This document shows positions 42,273-50,783 of a DNA stretch of 55,410 nucleotides, in pieces. Under the pieces are notes generated by a model. The model saw only the letters and a program-made list of their open reading frames with translations. It did no database searches and was not told where the DNA came from. The DNA lies in contig QAKH01000094.1 of assembly GCA_003343885.1 (NCBI GenBank), positions 1 to 55,410 on the forward strand, read 5' to 3'. This DNA is from Clostridiales bacterium. GTDB lineage: Bacteria; Bacillota; Clostridia; Oscillospirales; CAG-382. Position 1 is the first letter of the stretch. Every line of letters begins with the position of its first letter. The position numbers and the translations under genes are program-made.

Positions 42273-43823
42273 TCAGTTGAAATTATCCGGAAGATCATTT
42301 TCCAACAGTATGATTTTTCTTTTATCAGTCGGCAATGCCCTTGCAAGAGAAATAGCCTGTTCGGGAGAGGATACCGAAACCAAACGGGAACTTACGTCAA
42401 ATCCGGTAGTTTTGGCGCCCTTGAAAATGCTGTCATAATTCACTTTTCCGACAATGTATATATAGTTGCAGATGTTGGAAGCCTGAGTGCCGAATTCTCT
42501 GTTCAATATGTCCTGGCTTTCGCCAAGCTCAACCATGCCCGGAGTGACAAGAACCTTTACACCGTCAAAACAGGAAAGCGCTTCAAGAGCGGATTTTGCT
42601 CCGGCGGGATTGGAGTTGAAAGAGTCGTCTATTATGACTATGTCGCCGCTGTCGATAAGCTGAAGTCTGTGCGGCACAGGCTCAAGCATTTTCACAGCTC
42701 TGACTATGTCGTTCTTTTCCACACCCAGACGCTGTGCAACAGCACAAGCGGCAACAATATTAAGTACATTGTGTTTGCCGATGAGTCTTGAACTGAGCGT
42801 CATAGTTTCTTTTTCGGAAATGAACTCAAACGATGTACCGTCGGAGGTGGTGCGCACCTTGTCTGCAAAGTATGCAGAATCACCGTTTTCCATTCCGTAA
42901 TATATGTATTCACTGTCATAGCGGCGCTCGTAAATATACCTGTTGTCCGCATTGAGAAAAACATGGTTTTTTTTGCCGACAGCGTCCGCAAGTTCAAATT
43001 TTGTATTTATAATATTTTCTATGCTTTTAAATGTCTCGAGATGCTGAGGACCGATTGAAGTTATAATTCCGTAGTCGGGGAGGACGATGTCGCAGATTTC
43101 CTTTATCTCGCCTACGTTTCTTGCTCCCATTTCGCACACAAATATCTCATGGGAGGGCTTTAACATTTCACGAATAACCTTAACAACACCCATTGTGGTG
43201 TTATAGCTTGCCGGCGTCATGAGTACGTTGAATTTTTGGGAAAGCACTTTGGAGAGGAAGTATTTTGTACTGGTTTTACCGTAGCTTCCGGTAATGCCAA
43301 TTACGGTTAAAGTCTTTTTTCTCGCTTTGATTATCGCTTTTGCCTGATTGATATAGTGTCTTCTGACGGCAAGCTCAGCCGGACGGTTTATCCAATTTGC
43401 GGCAAGCAGCAAATACGGACTGACAATAACTGTAACCGGCGCGAGAAATCTTAGACCGAATAATGAAACCAGAACACAAATAATAGCGCACAGGACGGCG
43501 TATGTAGTGAGCAAACGCCATATGCGGGCAGTAAAAACAAGCGGCTTTTTAGCTTTGACAGGTCTAAAAAGAACGGCGCAGGCAATGAGCAGTAAAGACG
43601 CAATTACCATAGTCGGCATAGTTGTAAGAAGCGCAAGCAAAATTACCGCTGCGAGTGCCGGAAGAAATTTTAAGAAAAGATTTTTAAAAAAGTTGTCTTT
43701 TAACCAATGAAAAAACTGCGCCGGAAGATATGCCTCGAGTTGAAACATGTGCGAGTAGTATACGCCGGAAAAACACAGAGCTGCGGCAAGGAAAACGTAA
43801 AAAAATATTGTAGCTAACAGCAT
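42273..43823 (-). CDS. murF: MurF-like Mur ligase with N-terminal membrane domain
   Basis: A 516-residue Mur-family ATP ligase. Residues about 1-160 hold four or five membrane helices where soluble MurF has its UDP-binding domain; the ATP loop GITGSYGKTSTK, the CEMGARNVGEI and the Mur central and C-terminal domains follow (HNVLNIVAACAVAQRLG, DDSFNSNPAGAKSALE). ATG 43823 is eight bases after GAGGT; a TTG at 43844 overlaps it. It lies between an alpha/beta hydrolase and ddl, suggesting D-Ala-D-Ala addition to a lipid-linked or membrane-proximal substrate. The membrane-domain layout resembles lipid-linked Mur ligases. Confidence 0.82.
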   Translation of the reverse strand: MLLATIFFYVFLAAALCFSGVYYSHMFQLEAYLPAQFFHWLKDNFFKNLFLKFLPALAAVILLALLTTMPTMVIASLLLIACAVLFRPVKAKKPLVFTARIWRLLTTYAVLCAIICVLVSLFGLRFLAPVTVIVSPYLLLAANWINRPAELAVRRHYINQAKAIIKARKKTLTVIGITGSYGKTSTKYFLSKVLSQKFNVLMTPASYNTTMGVVKVIREMLKPSHEIFVCEMGARNVGEIKEICDIVLPDYGIITSIGPQHLETFKSIENIINTKFELADAVGKKNHVFLNADNRYIYERRYDSEYIYYGMENGDSAYFADKVRTTSDGTSFEFISEKETMTLSSRLIGKHNVLNIVAACAVAQRLGVEKNDIVRAVKMLEPVPHRLQLIDSGDIVIIDDSFNSNPAGAKSALEALSCFDGVKVLVTPGMVELGESQDILNREFGTQASNICNYIYIVGKVNYDSIFKGAKTTGFDVSSRLVSVSSPEQAISLARALPTDKRKIILLENDLPDNFN

Positions 43824-43833
43824 TACAAATACC

Positions 43834-44601
43834 TCAAAACTCAAAAAATGACTTAAGTACGCGCCTTGTCAGCGCAAGATCCGAAATAAAAGAAAAATGT
43901 CCCGCATTTTTTATCGTTACAAGTCCGCTGTCCGGTATTTTACTTTGCATTATGCGAGCGTGGGATAAAGGCGTGGCTTCGTCGTTTTCGCCCCAGATGA
44001 GAAGAGTAGGACGGTTTATACGGCACAGCGCCGGCGTGTAGTCGGTGTTGACGAGTTTTACCATGCTTTGCCTCATAATCGGTGAGCTTGAGGCGTAGTC
44101 AGCGCTTCCGAACTTTTTTTGGAGGCTGTCAAGAGCTTTCGGGAAAAGCTTTTTAACCAGTCCAAGCTGAACAGCCTTTTTGCAAACCTTGTAAAAACGT
44201 ATCCTTGTTCTTTTTGCCAAACTTTTTTTTGTAACTATCCCTGCACTGTCAATCAGTACTATGCGGTCGATGGAAAAAGGCAGATATTTTCTTGACGCGA
44301 GCGCGATTATTACTCTGCCTCCGTGCGAGTGGCCTATGAACGAAGCTTCCCGAATTTCAAGCTTCTCAAGAAAGGAAACAACAAAATCTGCATAATCCTC
44401 GGCACTGTAAGCGAAAGAAGGCTCGGTTGATTTGCCGAAACCCGGAAAATCCGGAGCTATAACACGGAAATTCCCGTCGAGCATACCAATCAGGCTTTCA
44501 TATACAGCTGCGGTCGTCCCCCAGCCCTGAAGCAGAACAATGACTTTTCCCGAACCACGGTCAATATAATCAATGTCAAGTAAATCGCCCTTGAAATTCA
44601 T
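43834..44601 (-). CDS. Alpha/beta hydrolase
   Basis: A 255-residue alpha/beta-fold hydrolase with oxyanion region LLQGWG, nucleophile elbow GHSHGG, Asp in WGENDE and terminal His in KNAGHFSF. ATG 44601 is used; TTG 44607 and GTG 44619 are possible starts, and TTG 44607 has the best spacing to GAGG. It leads the operon with murF, ddl and bioY from a consensus promoter at 44643-44671. Substrate unknown; it may be a peptide- or ester-cleaving enzyme. Confidence 0.82.
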   Translation of the reverse strand: MNFKGDLLDIDYIDRGSGKVIVLLQGWGTTAAVYESLIGMLDGNFRVIAPDFPGFGKSTEPSFAYSAEDYADFVVSFLEKLEIREASFIGHSHGGRVIIALASRKYLPFSIDRIVLIDSAGIVTKKSLAKRTRIRFYKVCKKAVQLGLVKKLFPKALDSLQKKFGSADYASSSPIMRQSMVKLVNTDYTPALCRINRPTLLIWGENDEATPLSHARIMQSKIPDSGLVTIKNAGHFSFISDLALTRRVLKSFFEF

Positions 44602-44642
44602 CGTCAACGGTTCGTACACCTCGCGTAAATCTTTTCTGTATT

Positions 44643-44671
44643 ATTATATTATCTCGCCGTATAATTGTCAA
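44643..44671 (-). promoter_or_regulatory. Promoter of the hydrolase-murF-ddl-bioY operon
   Basis: On the minus strand TTGACA (44671-44666), 17-base spacer, TATAAT (44648-44643): full consensus. Confidence 0.88.
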
Positions 44672-44740
44672 ACGAATTTGGATAGTTTTGCAATTTTTTT
44701 AAATTATGCATACACTTTTGAAACAACCGGCGGCAAAGCA

Positions 44741-44982
44741 CCGCTGTAATGCTTGCGGCGGAACAAGCAATACATGGAATTATGGAATTTTGCCTAAATC
44801 CCATACGGGGGATTTATGGGGCTCTGCCCCAAACCCCGCACGCTTTTTTGAAAAAAGCGTGGGAAAAACAGTGTTTTAGCATGCAAGCATCCCACTCACT
44901 TTGTTCGTGCGATACTTGCATGCTTTTTCTTTTTAGTGACAGATGTTACGTGCAAACCAAAACTCATTAACTGAAAGCAAAA
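44741..44982. repeat. Dispersed repeat family R2, tandem copy 1
   Basis: Begins CCGCTGTAATG and contains GGGGCTCTGCCCC, a perfect CACGCTTTTTT-G-AAAAAAGCGTG palindrome (about 44838-44860) and a long hairpin GCATGCAAG (44879-44887) / CTTGCATGC (44915-44923) with inner CAC/GTG and loop TCACTTTGTTC, followed by TTTTTCTTTTT. The last 136 bases (44847-44982) are identical to 45109-45244. A 73-codon open frame crosses it but has a twin in copy 2 and no ribosome site; I treat it as non-coding. Confidence 0.88.
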
Positions 44983-44997
44983 TTACCAAACAAACTC

Positions 44998-45244
44998 CGC
45001 TGCTATGTTTGGGACAGAACAAGCTATATGTGGTGGTTGTATTGCGGTACTCTGCCTAAACCTCATACGGGGGATTTATAGGACTCTGCTCCAAGCCCCG
45101 CACACCTATTTGAAAAAAGCGTGGGAAAAACAGTGTTTTAGCATGCAAGCATCCCACTCACTTTGTTCGTGCGATACTTGCATGCTTTTTCTTTTTAGTG
45201 ACAGATGTTACGTGCAAACCAAAACTCATTAACTGAAAGCAAAA
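44998..45244. repeat. Dispersed repeat family R2, tandem copy 2
   Basis: Tandem relative of 44741-44982. The left part has drifted: the palindrome's left arm reads CACACCTATTT against an intact right arm, and GGACTCTGCTCC replaces GGGGCTCTGCCCC. The right 136 bases (45109-45244) are identical to copy 1, pointing to recent duplication or gene conversion. The remainder of this gene-free region, 45245-45413, shows no open frame with a ribosome site. Confidence 0.88.
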
Positions 45245-45413
45245 ATCCAAGCAAAAGCCGCTGCAATTTCGCAGAGAAGCTGCAAAAAAAGCATATTTGA
45301 TACCTTGCGCAAAACCATGTCTGTTTTTGTGCAATAAGTGCCAGCACTAAAACTCAGGCTTAACCCAAAAACTAACTATAATAAAAATAACGAAAATTTA
45401 TAAAACTCTGTCT

Positions 45414-45610
45414 GTGTTAGCCCCATGTCGCTAAAGTTAAAAGAAAAAATGTGTTTTCTTGCGTTTCCACATGCTTTGAAATTTCAGGTATCGCCGTAAA
45501 ACATACGAAGCGAAGCGGAGTCTCAGTTTTACGGCGTCCCCGGGAGTCGAGAGGGTGCGCACACCCTCCGGGTACTTTTTTGGTACTTTTTTCGTACAAG
45601 CGAAAAAAGT
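45414..45610. repeat. Dispersed repeat family R1, copy 2
   Basis: Same 197-base layout as 63-259. Long stem arms at 45492-45502 and 45526-45536; the short hairpin AGGGTG-CGCA-CACCCT (45552-45567) differs from copy 1 at two pairs, both compensated; and the T/A-rich stem at the end keeps the same form. Lies between the R2 tandem copies and the HD-domain gene. Confidence 0.85.
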
Positions 45611-45703
45611 ACGTATAACCCCACTAAAATTTTTTCAGGCAACATCAAGATATTCACCGTTTTACCTGCTTTTTTCAAAAAGTGATAGAATTGTTATTAT
45701 TTT

Positions 45704-45720
45704 TGTGTTAGCATAACACA
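45704..45720. promoter_or_regulatory. Perfect palindrome upstream of the HD-domain gene
   Basis: TGTGTTA-GCA-TAACACA, a 7-bp perfect inverted repeat ending 27 bases before ATG 45748. It may be an operator; no matching regulator is adjacent. Confidence 0.4.
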
Positions 45721-45747
45721 TAGAGTACAAAGAAAAAGGGTGATAAA

Positions 45748-46407
45748 ATGATAACATACGAGCAAATTAAAAGTAATGAAGCAGTAAGAACCTTTATAAA
45801 GAAAGCTGACGAATCGCTCATAGCACTCGGTTATACGGAACATAGCTTTGCTCATGTAACAAAAGTTGCGGAAACCGCCGGATACATTCTTGAGGAACTC
45901 GGGTATCCGGCACATGAGGTGGAATTGGTAAAAATTGCCGGTTTCCTGCACGATATAGGTAACCTTGTCAATAGAATAGACCATTCTCAGAGCGGCGCCG
46001 TAATGGCTTTCCGTATACTTGACAGACTTGATATGCAGCCGGAAGACGTTTCCACCGTCGTTACAGCTATCGGAAACCATGACGAGGGTACAGGCGTTCC
46101 GGTAAACGCAGTGGCGGCTGCACTGATACTTGCCGATAAGTCGGACGTTCGCCGTTCAAGAGTGAGAAATTCCGACATAGCTAATTTTGACATACATGAC
46201 CGTGTGAATTATTCCGTAAAAAAATCCTTGCTTAAGATAAATTCCGACCATACTAAAGTAAAGCTGAAGCTTGATGTTGACACAAGATACGGTTCTGTTA
46301 TGGACTATTTTGAAATTTTTATGAATCGTATGATACTTTGCAGAAAAGCCGCCGAAAAACTCGGACTTGAATTTAAGCTCATTATCAACGAACAACAGCT
46401 TATCTGA
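45748..46407 (+). CDS. HD-domain metal-dependent phosphohydrolase
   Basis: A 219-residue HD-superfamily protein. The metal ligands are visible as HSFAH near 32-36, GFLHDIGN near 65-72 (the HD pair), a later GNHDEG near 110 and ADKSD near 130. This layout matches HDc proteins acting on nucleotides or cyclic nucleotides; no second domain is present. GGGTGATAAA precedes the ATG. It lies 71 bases upstream of nrdG on the same strand, so a nucleotide-related role is possible but not shown. Confidence 0.85.
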   Translation: MITYEQIKSNEAVRTFIKKADESLIALGYTEHSFAHVTKVAETAGYILEELGYPAHEVELVKIAGFLHDIGNLVNRIDHSQSGAVMAFRILDRLDMQPEDVSTVVTAIGNHDEGTGVPVNAVAAALILADKSDVRRSRVRNSDIANFDIHDRVNYSVKKSLLKINSDHTKVKLKLDVDTRYGSVMDYFEIFMNRMILCRKAAEKLGLEFKLIINEQQLI

Positions 46408-46478
46408 AAATACATCGTATTTTTTACAGAATTTTTTGCCGCTATTTTTGTAATAAAAAAACGAAAGGTAATATTGAT

Positions 46479-47168
46479 ATGGATATACCATTCTTTCAAA
46501 AACTTACTCTGTTGGACTACCCCTCAAAAACCGCAGCTACAGTTTTTACCTACGGCTGCAACTTCAGATGCCCTTTTTGCCATAATTCGGCGCTTGTCGT
46601 TCGCCCAAAAGAGGAAATGATAGATCCTGACGAGTTTTTTCATTTTCTCAAAGGTCGCAAAAATCTTCTTGACGGAGTGTGTATTACCGGCGGAGAACCT
46701 CTTATGCAGTCGGATCTTCCCGAATTTATAAGTAAAATAAAAGAACTCGGTTTTCTTGTCAAACTCGATACGAACGGATCTTTCCCGGAACGGCTTGACA
46801 CTCTCCTTGAACAAAAGCTTGTCGACTATGTGGCAATGGACATAAAAAATTCCCCTGATAAGTACGCTTTTACCGCAGGACTGAAAACTCTCGATATATC
46901 GAAAATTCAAAAAAGCATTGACCTTATAAAAGAAAAAGCTCCGGATTTTGAATTTCGCACAACTGCCGTAAAGGAATTTCACGAAACAAGCGACTTCGCC
47001 GAAATTGGAAAATGGCTTTGCGGAAACGTAAAATACTTTATTCAGTGTTTCAAAGACTCCGGTGATATTCTTCAGGATGGACTCTCCGCTTTCGACGAAA
47101 ACCAGCTTACAGCCTTTAAACAAGCCGCTTTGCCGTACCTTCCGCTAACCGAGCTTAGAGGTATATGA
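46479..47168 (+). CDS. nrdG: Anaerobic ribonucleoside-triphosphate reductase activating protein
   Basis: A 229-residue radical SAM activase that installs the glycyl radical on NrdD. The cluster motif CNFRCPFC (CxxxCxxC) lies near residues 27-34 and the SAM-binding GGEP near 76-79; the opening FFQKLTLLDYPSKTAATVFT matches the TIGR02495 branch (NrdG2-type). GAAAGGTAATATTGAT precedes the ATG. nrdD follows 135 bases downstream behind its own NrdR-controlled promoter, so nrdG is transcribed from upstream. Confidence 0.92.
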   Translation: MDIPFFQKLTLLDYPSKTAATVFTYGCNFRCPFCHNSALVVRPKEEMIDPDEFFHFLKGRKNLLDGVCITGGEPLMQSDLPEFISKIKELGFLVKLDTNGSFPERLDTLLEQKLVDYVAMDIKNSPDKYAFTAGLKTLDISKIQKSIDLIKEKAPDFEFRTTAVKEFHETSDFAEIGKWLCGNVKYFIQCFKDSGDILQDGLSAFDENQLTAFKQAALPYLPLTELRGI

Positions 47169-47169
47169 T

Positions 47170-47217
47170 ACACAATATATAGTGATGTGTTTTGAAAATG
47201 ACAACAAAATATTGTGT
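47170..47217 (+). promoter_or_regulatory. Tandem NrdR boxes upstream of nrdD
   Basis: Box 1 ACACAATATATAGTGA (47170-47185) and box 2 CAACAAAATATTGTGT (47202-47217) resemble the NrdR consensus ACACWATATATWGTGT with one mismatch in box 1 and three in box 2. Their starts are 32 bases apart, three helical turns, the usual arrangement. They end seven bases before the -35 of nrdD. NrdR represses reductase genes when dATP is high. Confidence 0.8.
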
Positions 47218-47224
47218 TTTCCTC

Positions 47225-47253
47225 TTGACAAAGAGCACTGCATGTGGTAGTAT
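47225..47253 (+). promoter_or_regulatory. Promoter of nrdD
   Basis: TTGACA (47225-47230), 17-base spacer, TAGTAT (47248-47253), directly downstream of the NrdR boxes. Confidence 0.65.
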
Positions 47254-47303
47254 ATATGCAATGACGAATAAAATTTATCGGTGAAAGGACGGTCAATATT
47301 TAA

Positions 47304-49709
47304 ATGTATCAGGTTGTAAAGCGCGACGGGAAAATCGTCGATTTTAATCTTGAAAAAATATCCCAGGCTATATCTCTTGCATTTGAAGCATGTGAAAAGA
47401 ATTTTGTACCACAGATAATAGATTTTCTTGCCCTCAAGGTGACGGCGGACTTTGAACCGAAGATAAAGAATTCGCTTGTTCAGGTCGAGGATATACAGGA
47501 CAGCGTCGAGTCAGTGCTTGTACAGGCAGGTTACGCCGACGTAGCGAAAGCGTATATACTTTACCGCCGTCAGAGAGAAAAAATGCGCAATATGAAATCC
47601 ACTATCCTCGACTATAAAGAGCTTGTTGACAGCTATGTAAAGGCAACCGACTGGCGTGTAAAGGAAAACTCAACTGTAACATACTCCGTAGGAGGACTTA
47701 TCCTCAGCAACTCGGGTGCTATAACGGCTAACTACTGGCTGAGCGAAGTATACGATGACGAAATAGCGAAGGCGCATAAAAATGCGGATATTCATATCCA
47801 TGACCTTGCTATGCTAACAGGATACTGCGCAGGCTGGTCGCTAAAGCAGCTCATAAAGGAAGGTCTCGGCGGCGTTACCGGAAAGATCACTTCTTCTCCG
47901 GCAAGTCACCTTGCAACTCTCTGCAACCAAATGGTAAACTTCCTTGGAATAATGCAGAATGAGTGGGCAGGAGCACAGGCGTTTTCTTCGTTTGACACAT
48001 ATCTTGCTCCGTTTGTAAAAGCCGATAACCTCGATTATAACCAGGTAAAGAAGTGCCTTGAGTCGTTCATATTCGGCGTAAATACACCTTCACGCTGGGG
48101 AACACAGGCTCCGTTTTCAAATATTACACTCGACTGGACAGTTCCTGCCGACCTTGCGGATCAAAAAGCGATAGTAGGCGGCAAAGAGATGGATTACACC
48201 TACGGCGACTGTAAGAAAGAAATGGATATGGTAAATAAAGCCTTTATCGAAATAATGATTGAAGGCGACGCCAACGGCAGAGGATTCCAGTATCCTATTC
48301 CGACCTATTCAATAACAAGAGACTTCGACTGGTCAGAAACCGAAAACAACAAGCTGTTGTTTGAGATGACGAGTAAATACGGAACGCCTTATTTCTCCAA
48401 CTATATCAACAGCGATATGCAGCCGAGCGACGTTCGTTCAATGTGCTGCCGACTCAGACTGGATCTGCGTGAGCTGCGCAAGAAGTCCGGAGGATTTTTC
48501 GGAAGCGGCGAAAGCACAGGCTCGGTTGGTGTTGTTACGATAAACATGCCGAGAATTGCGTACCTTTCCGCAAATGAGGACGAATTCTTCTCGCGCCTTG
48601 ACCATATGATGGATGTTTCCGCACGTTCTCTTAAGGTTAAGCGTACGGTAATAACCCGCCTGCTTGATGAGGGACTTTATCCTTATACAAAGAGATACCT
48701 CGGAACATTTGAAAACCATTTCTCGACAATAGGTCTTGTCGGTATGAACGAAGCCTGCCTTAACGCAAACTGGATAGGTGAAGATCTGACGCACAAAGAA
48801 GCGCAGGAATTCACAAAGAAAGTTCTCAACCATATGAGAGAAAGATTGTCCGATTACCAGGAGAAGTACGGAGATCTGTATAACCTTGAAGCGACGCCGG
48901 CAGAGTCAACTGCTTACCGCCTTGCAAAACATGACAAAAAGCGCTATCCCGATATAATTACCGCAGGCTCCTGCGACGGCACGCCGTATTATACGAACTC
49001 CTCACACCTGCCGGTCGGATATACCGACGACGTGTTCTCAGCTCTTGAAATACAGGACGAGCTCCAGACACTCTATACCTCCGGAACCGTGTTCCACGCA
49101 TTCTTGGGAGAGAAACTTCCCGACTGGAAAGCAGCGGCAAATCTTGTTCGTAAAATTGCGGAAAATCATAAGCTTCCTTATTATACACTTTCACCGACAT
49201 ACTCCGTATGCTCAGAGCACGGATATATCGCGGGCGAGGTTTATACCTGTCCGAAATGCGGTAAAAATACCGAGGTTTACAGCCGTATAACCGGATATTA
49301 CCGTCCGGTTCAGAACTGGAACGCAGGAAAGTCGGCAGAGTTTAAGGACAGAAAGGTTTACGATATGACACACAGTCATTTGCGTGTAGCTTCGGCAGCC
49401 GCTCAATCCGATTCCGACTCGTCATCTAAAACGTCACAGGTACAGACTGCGCAGACAGAAGCTTGCGGCACTGTTCAGACAAAGCCCTCCGGAGCAGTCC
49501 TCTTCACAACTAAAACCTGCCCTAATTGTAAGGTAGCGGCAGCGCTCCTTGAAAAGGCCGGTATTCCTTTTGAAAAGCTGCTTGTAGAAGAAAACAGAGA
49601 GCTTGCAAAGGACTACGGACTCAAACAGGTTCCGGCGCTCGTTATAAAAGATGAATCCGGAAACAGCACTTACGTCGGTGTTCCTGAAATAAAGAAATAT
49701 CTCGCATAG
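47304..49709 (+). CDS. nrdD: Anaerobic (class III) ribonucleotide reductase fused to a thioredoxin-like domain
   Basis: An 801-residue glycyl radical enzyme making deoxyribonucleoside triphosphates without oxygen. An ATP-cone covers about 1-95 (QVVKRDGKIVDFNLEKI); the catalytic barrel follows; the C-terminal zinc site is CSEHG...CPKCG near 636-654 and the glycyl radical loop RITGYYRPVQNWNAGK near 657-672. After a Ser/Gln/Thr-rich linker (about 690-725) comes a thioredoxin/glutaredoxin-like domain with CPNC near 739 and VPALVI. The tail domain suggests a protein-disulphide reductant rather than formate. A thioredoxin reductase follows 148 bases downstream. Confidence 0.95.
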   Translation: MYQVVKRDGKIVDFNLEKISQAISLAFEACEKNFVPQIIDFLALKVTADFEPKIKNSLVQVEDIQDSVESVLVQAGYADVAKAYILYRRQREKMRNMKSTILDYKELVDSYVKATDWRVKENSTVTYSVGGLILSNSGAITANYWLSEVYDDEIAKAHKNADIHIHDLAMLTGYCAGWSLKQLIKEGLGGVTGKITSSPASHLATLCNQMVNFLGIMQNEWAGAQAFSSFDTYLAPFVKADNLDYNQVKKCLESFIFGVNTPSRWGTQAPFSNITLDWTVPADLADQKAIVGGKEMDYTYGDCKKEMDMVNKAFIEIMIEGDANGRGFQYPIPTYSITRDFDWSETENNKLLFEMTSKYGTPYFSNYINSDMQPSDVRSMCCRLRLDLRELRKKSGGFFGSGESTGSVGVVTINMPRIAYLSANEDEFFSRLDHMMDVSARSLKVKRTVITRLLDEGLYPYTKRYLGTFENHFSTIGLVGMNEACLNANWIGEDLTHKEAQEFTKKVLNHMRERLSDYQEKYGDLYNLEATPAESTAYRLAKHDKKRYPDIITAGSCDGTPYYTNSSHLPVGYTDDVFSALEIQDELQTLYTSGTVFHAFLGEKLPDWKAAANLVRKIAENHKLPYYTLSPTYSVCSEHGYIAGEVYTCPKCGKNTEVYSRITGYYRPVQNWNAGKSAEFKDRKVYDMTHSHLRVASAAAQSDSDSSSKTSQVQTAQTEACGTVQTKPSGAVLFTTKTCPNCKVAAALLEKAGIPFEKLLVEENRELAKDYGLKQVPALVIKDESGNSTYVGVPEIKKYLA

Positions 49710-49754
49710 AATAATAGCATAGAATAAATAAAAAATAAAATAAGCGAAAATCAT

Positions 49755-49797
49755 AAGATTATACCCCGTGCCGTATTAAGCGGCCCGGGGTAATCTT
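49755..49797 (+). other. Long stem-loop between nrdD and trxB
   Basis: AAGATTA plus CCCCG and GCCG pair with CGGC, CGGGG and TAATCTT around loop TATTAAG. No T-run follows, so it may be a processing or attenuation site rather than a terminator, keeping nrdD and trxB in one transcript. Confidence 0.55.
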
Positions 49798-49857
49798 GAA
49801 ATGACGAATTTTTAAAAACAGCTGATTAAAAAAGTTTTTACGGAAAGGCTGATGAAA

Positions 49858-50757
49858 ATGACTGATATTATAGTGGTGGGAGCCGGACCTGCAGGGCTCA
49901 CGGCGGCGATATACGCTCTTCGTGCCGGTAAAAGCGTGCTGGTACTTGAAAAAGAAAACTTCGGCGGACAGGTAAATTATTCTCCCAAAATTGAAAACTA
50001 TCCCGGATTTACAAATATAAGCGGCTCCGAGCTTGCCGACCTTCTCGTCGAACAGGCGCTTGCCCAGGGAGCACAGCTCGATCTTGAGCAGGTAACCTCC
50101 GTAAAAAGGGAGCAGGACTGTTTTGTCGTTTATACGGATTCCGGCGAACATAAGTGCAAAGCGGTGATAATAGCGACCGGTGCAAAGCACAGGCATTTGA
50201 ATGTACCGGGAGAGGAAAAGTATATAGGCAACGGTATCTCGTTCTGCGCAGTATGCGACGGCGCATTTTACTCGGGCCAGCACGTCTGTGTTATAGGCGG
50301 CGGAAACTCGGCGCTCCAAGAGGCGCTGCTTTTGGCTGAAACCTCGTCAAAGGTCACGATACTGCAGAATCTTGATTTCTTTACCGGCGAAAAGAAGCTT
50401 GCCGAACTTGTGCAGAGCAAGGATAATATAGAAACAGTGTTCGGCGTTACGGTGACGGAATTTTTCGGAGAAGATGAAGTAAAAGGCGCCGTTGTCAAAA
50501 AAGAAAAAACAGGAGAAACCTTCAAGGTAGAGGCGGACGGATTTTTTGAAGCTGTAGGACTTGCTCCGGATAATGAAGCATTTGCCAAGGAAACTGAGCT
50601 TGAGAACGGATATGTAAAGTCGGGTGAAAACTGCATGACGTCTGCACAGGGTATATTTACGGCAGGCGATTGCCGCACCAAACGTATACGCCAGATAGCG
50701 ACAGCCGTTGCGGACGGTGCTGTTGCGGCGCTTGCGGCATGTGAATACCTCTCGTAA
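49858..50757 (+). CDS. trxB: Thioredoxin reductase-like FAD/NAD(P)H oxidoreductase
   Basis: A 299-residue flavoprotein. FAD-binding GAGPAGLTAAIYALRAG near residue 8, redox-active CAVCDG near 131-136, NAD(P)-binding GGGNSALQEA near 153, and the C-terminal FAD contact FTAGDCRTKRIRQIATAVADG. It is full length for low-molecular-weight TrxB. ATG 49858 is nine bases after AAAGG; ATG 49852 is too close. Its place after the NrdD-thioredoxin fusion suggests it reduces that fused domain. Confidence 0.92.
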   Translation: MTDIIVVGAGPAGLTAAIYALRAGKSVLVLEKENFGGQVNYSPKIENYPGFTNISGSELADLLVEQALAQGAQLDLEQVTSVKREQDCFVVYTDSGEHKCKAVIIATGAKHRHLNVPGEEKYIGNGISFCAVCDGAFYSGQHVCVIGGGNSALQEALLLAETSSKVTILQNLDFFTGEKKLAELVQSKDNIETVFGVTVTEFFGEDEVKGAVVKKEKTGETFKVEADGFFEAVGLAPDNEAFAKETELENGYVKSGENCMTSAQGIFTAGDCRTKRIRQIATAVADGAVAALAACEYLS

Positions 50758-50783
50758 ACATAAAGCCGAAAAGCTAAAAATGT

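Noticed and set aside
44749..45232. Twin open frames of 73 and 75 codons in the R2 tandem copies
   Set aside because: Their shared half is simply the duplicated hairpin region; neither has a ribosome site or a protein-like composition.
44741..45610. CRISPR-like array
   Set aside because: The repeats are long, few, unevenly spaced and of two unrelated types; there are no regular spacers or cas genes.
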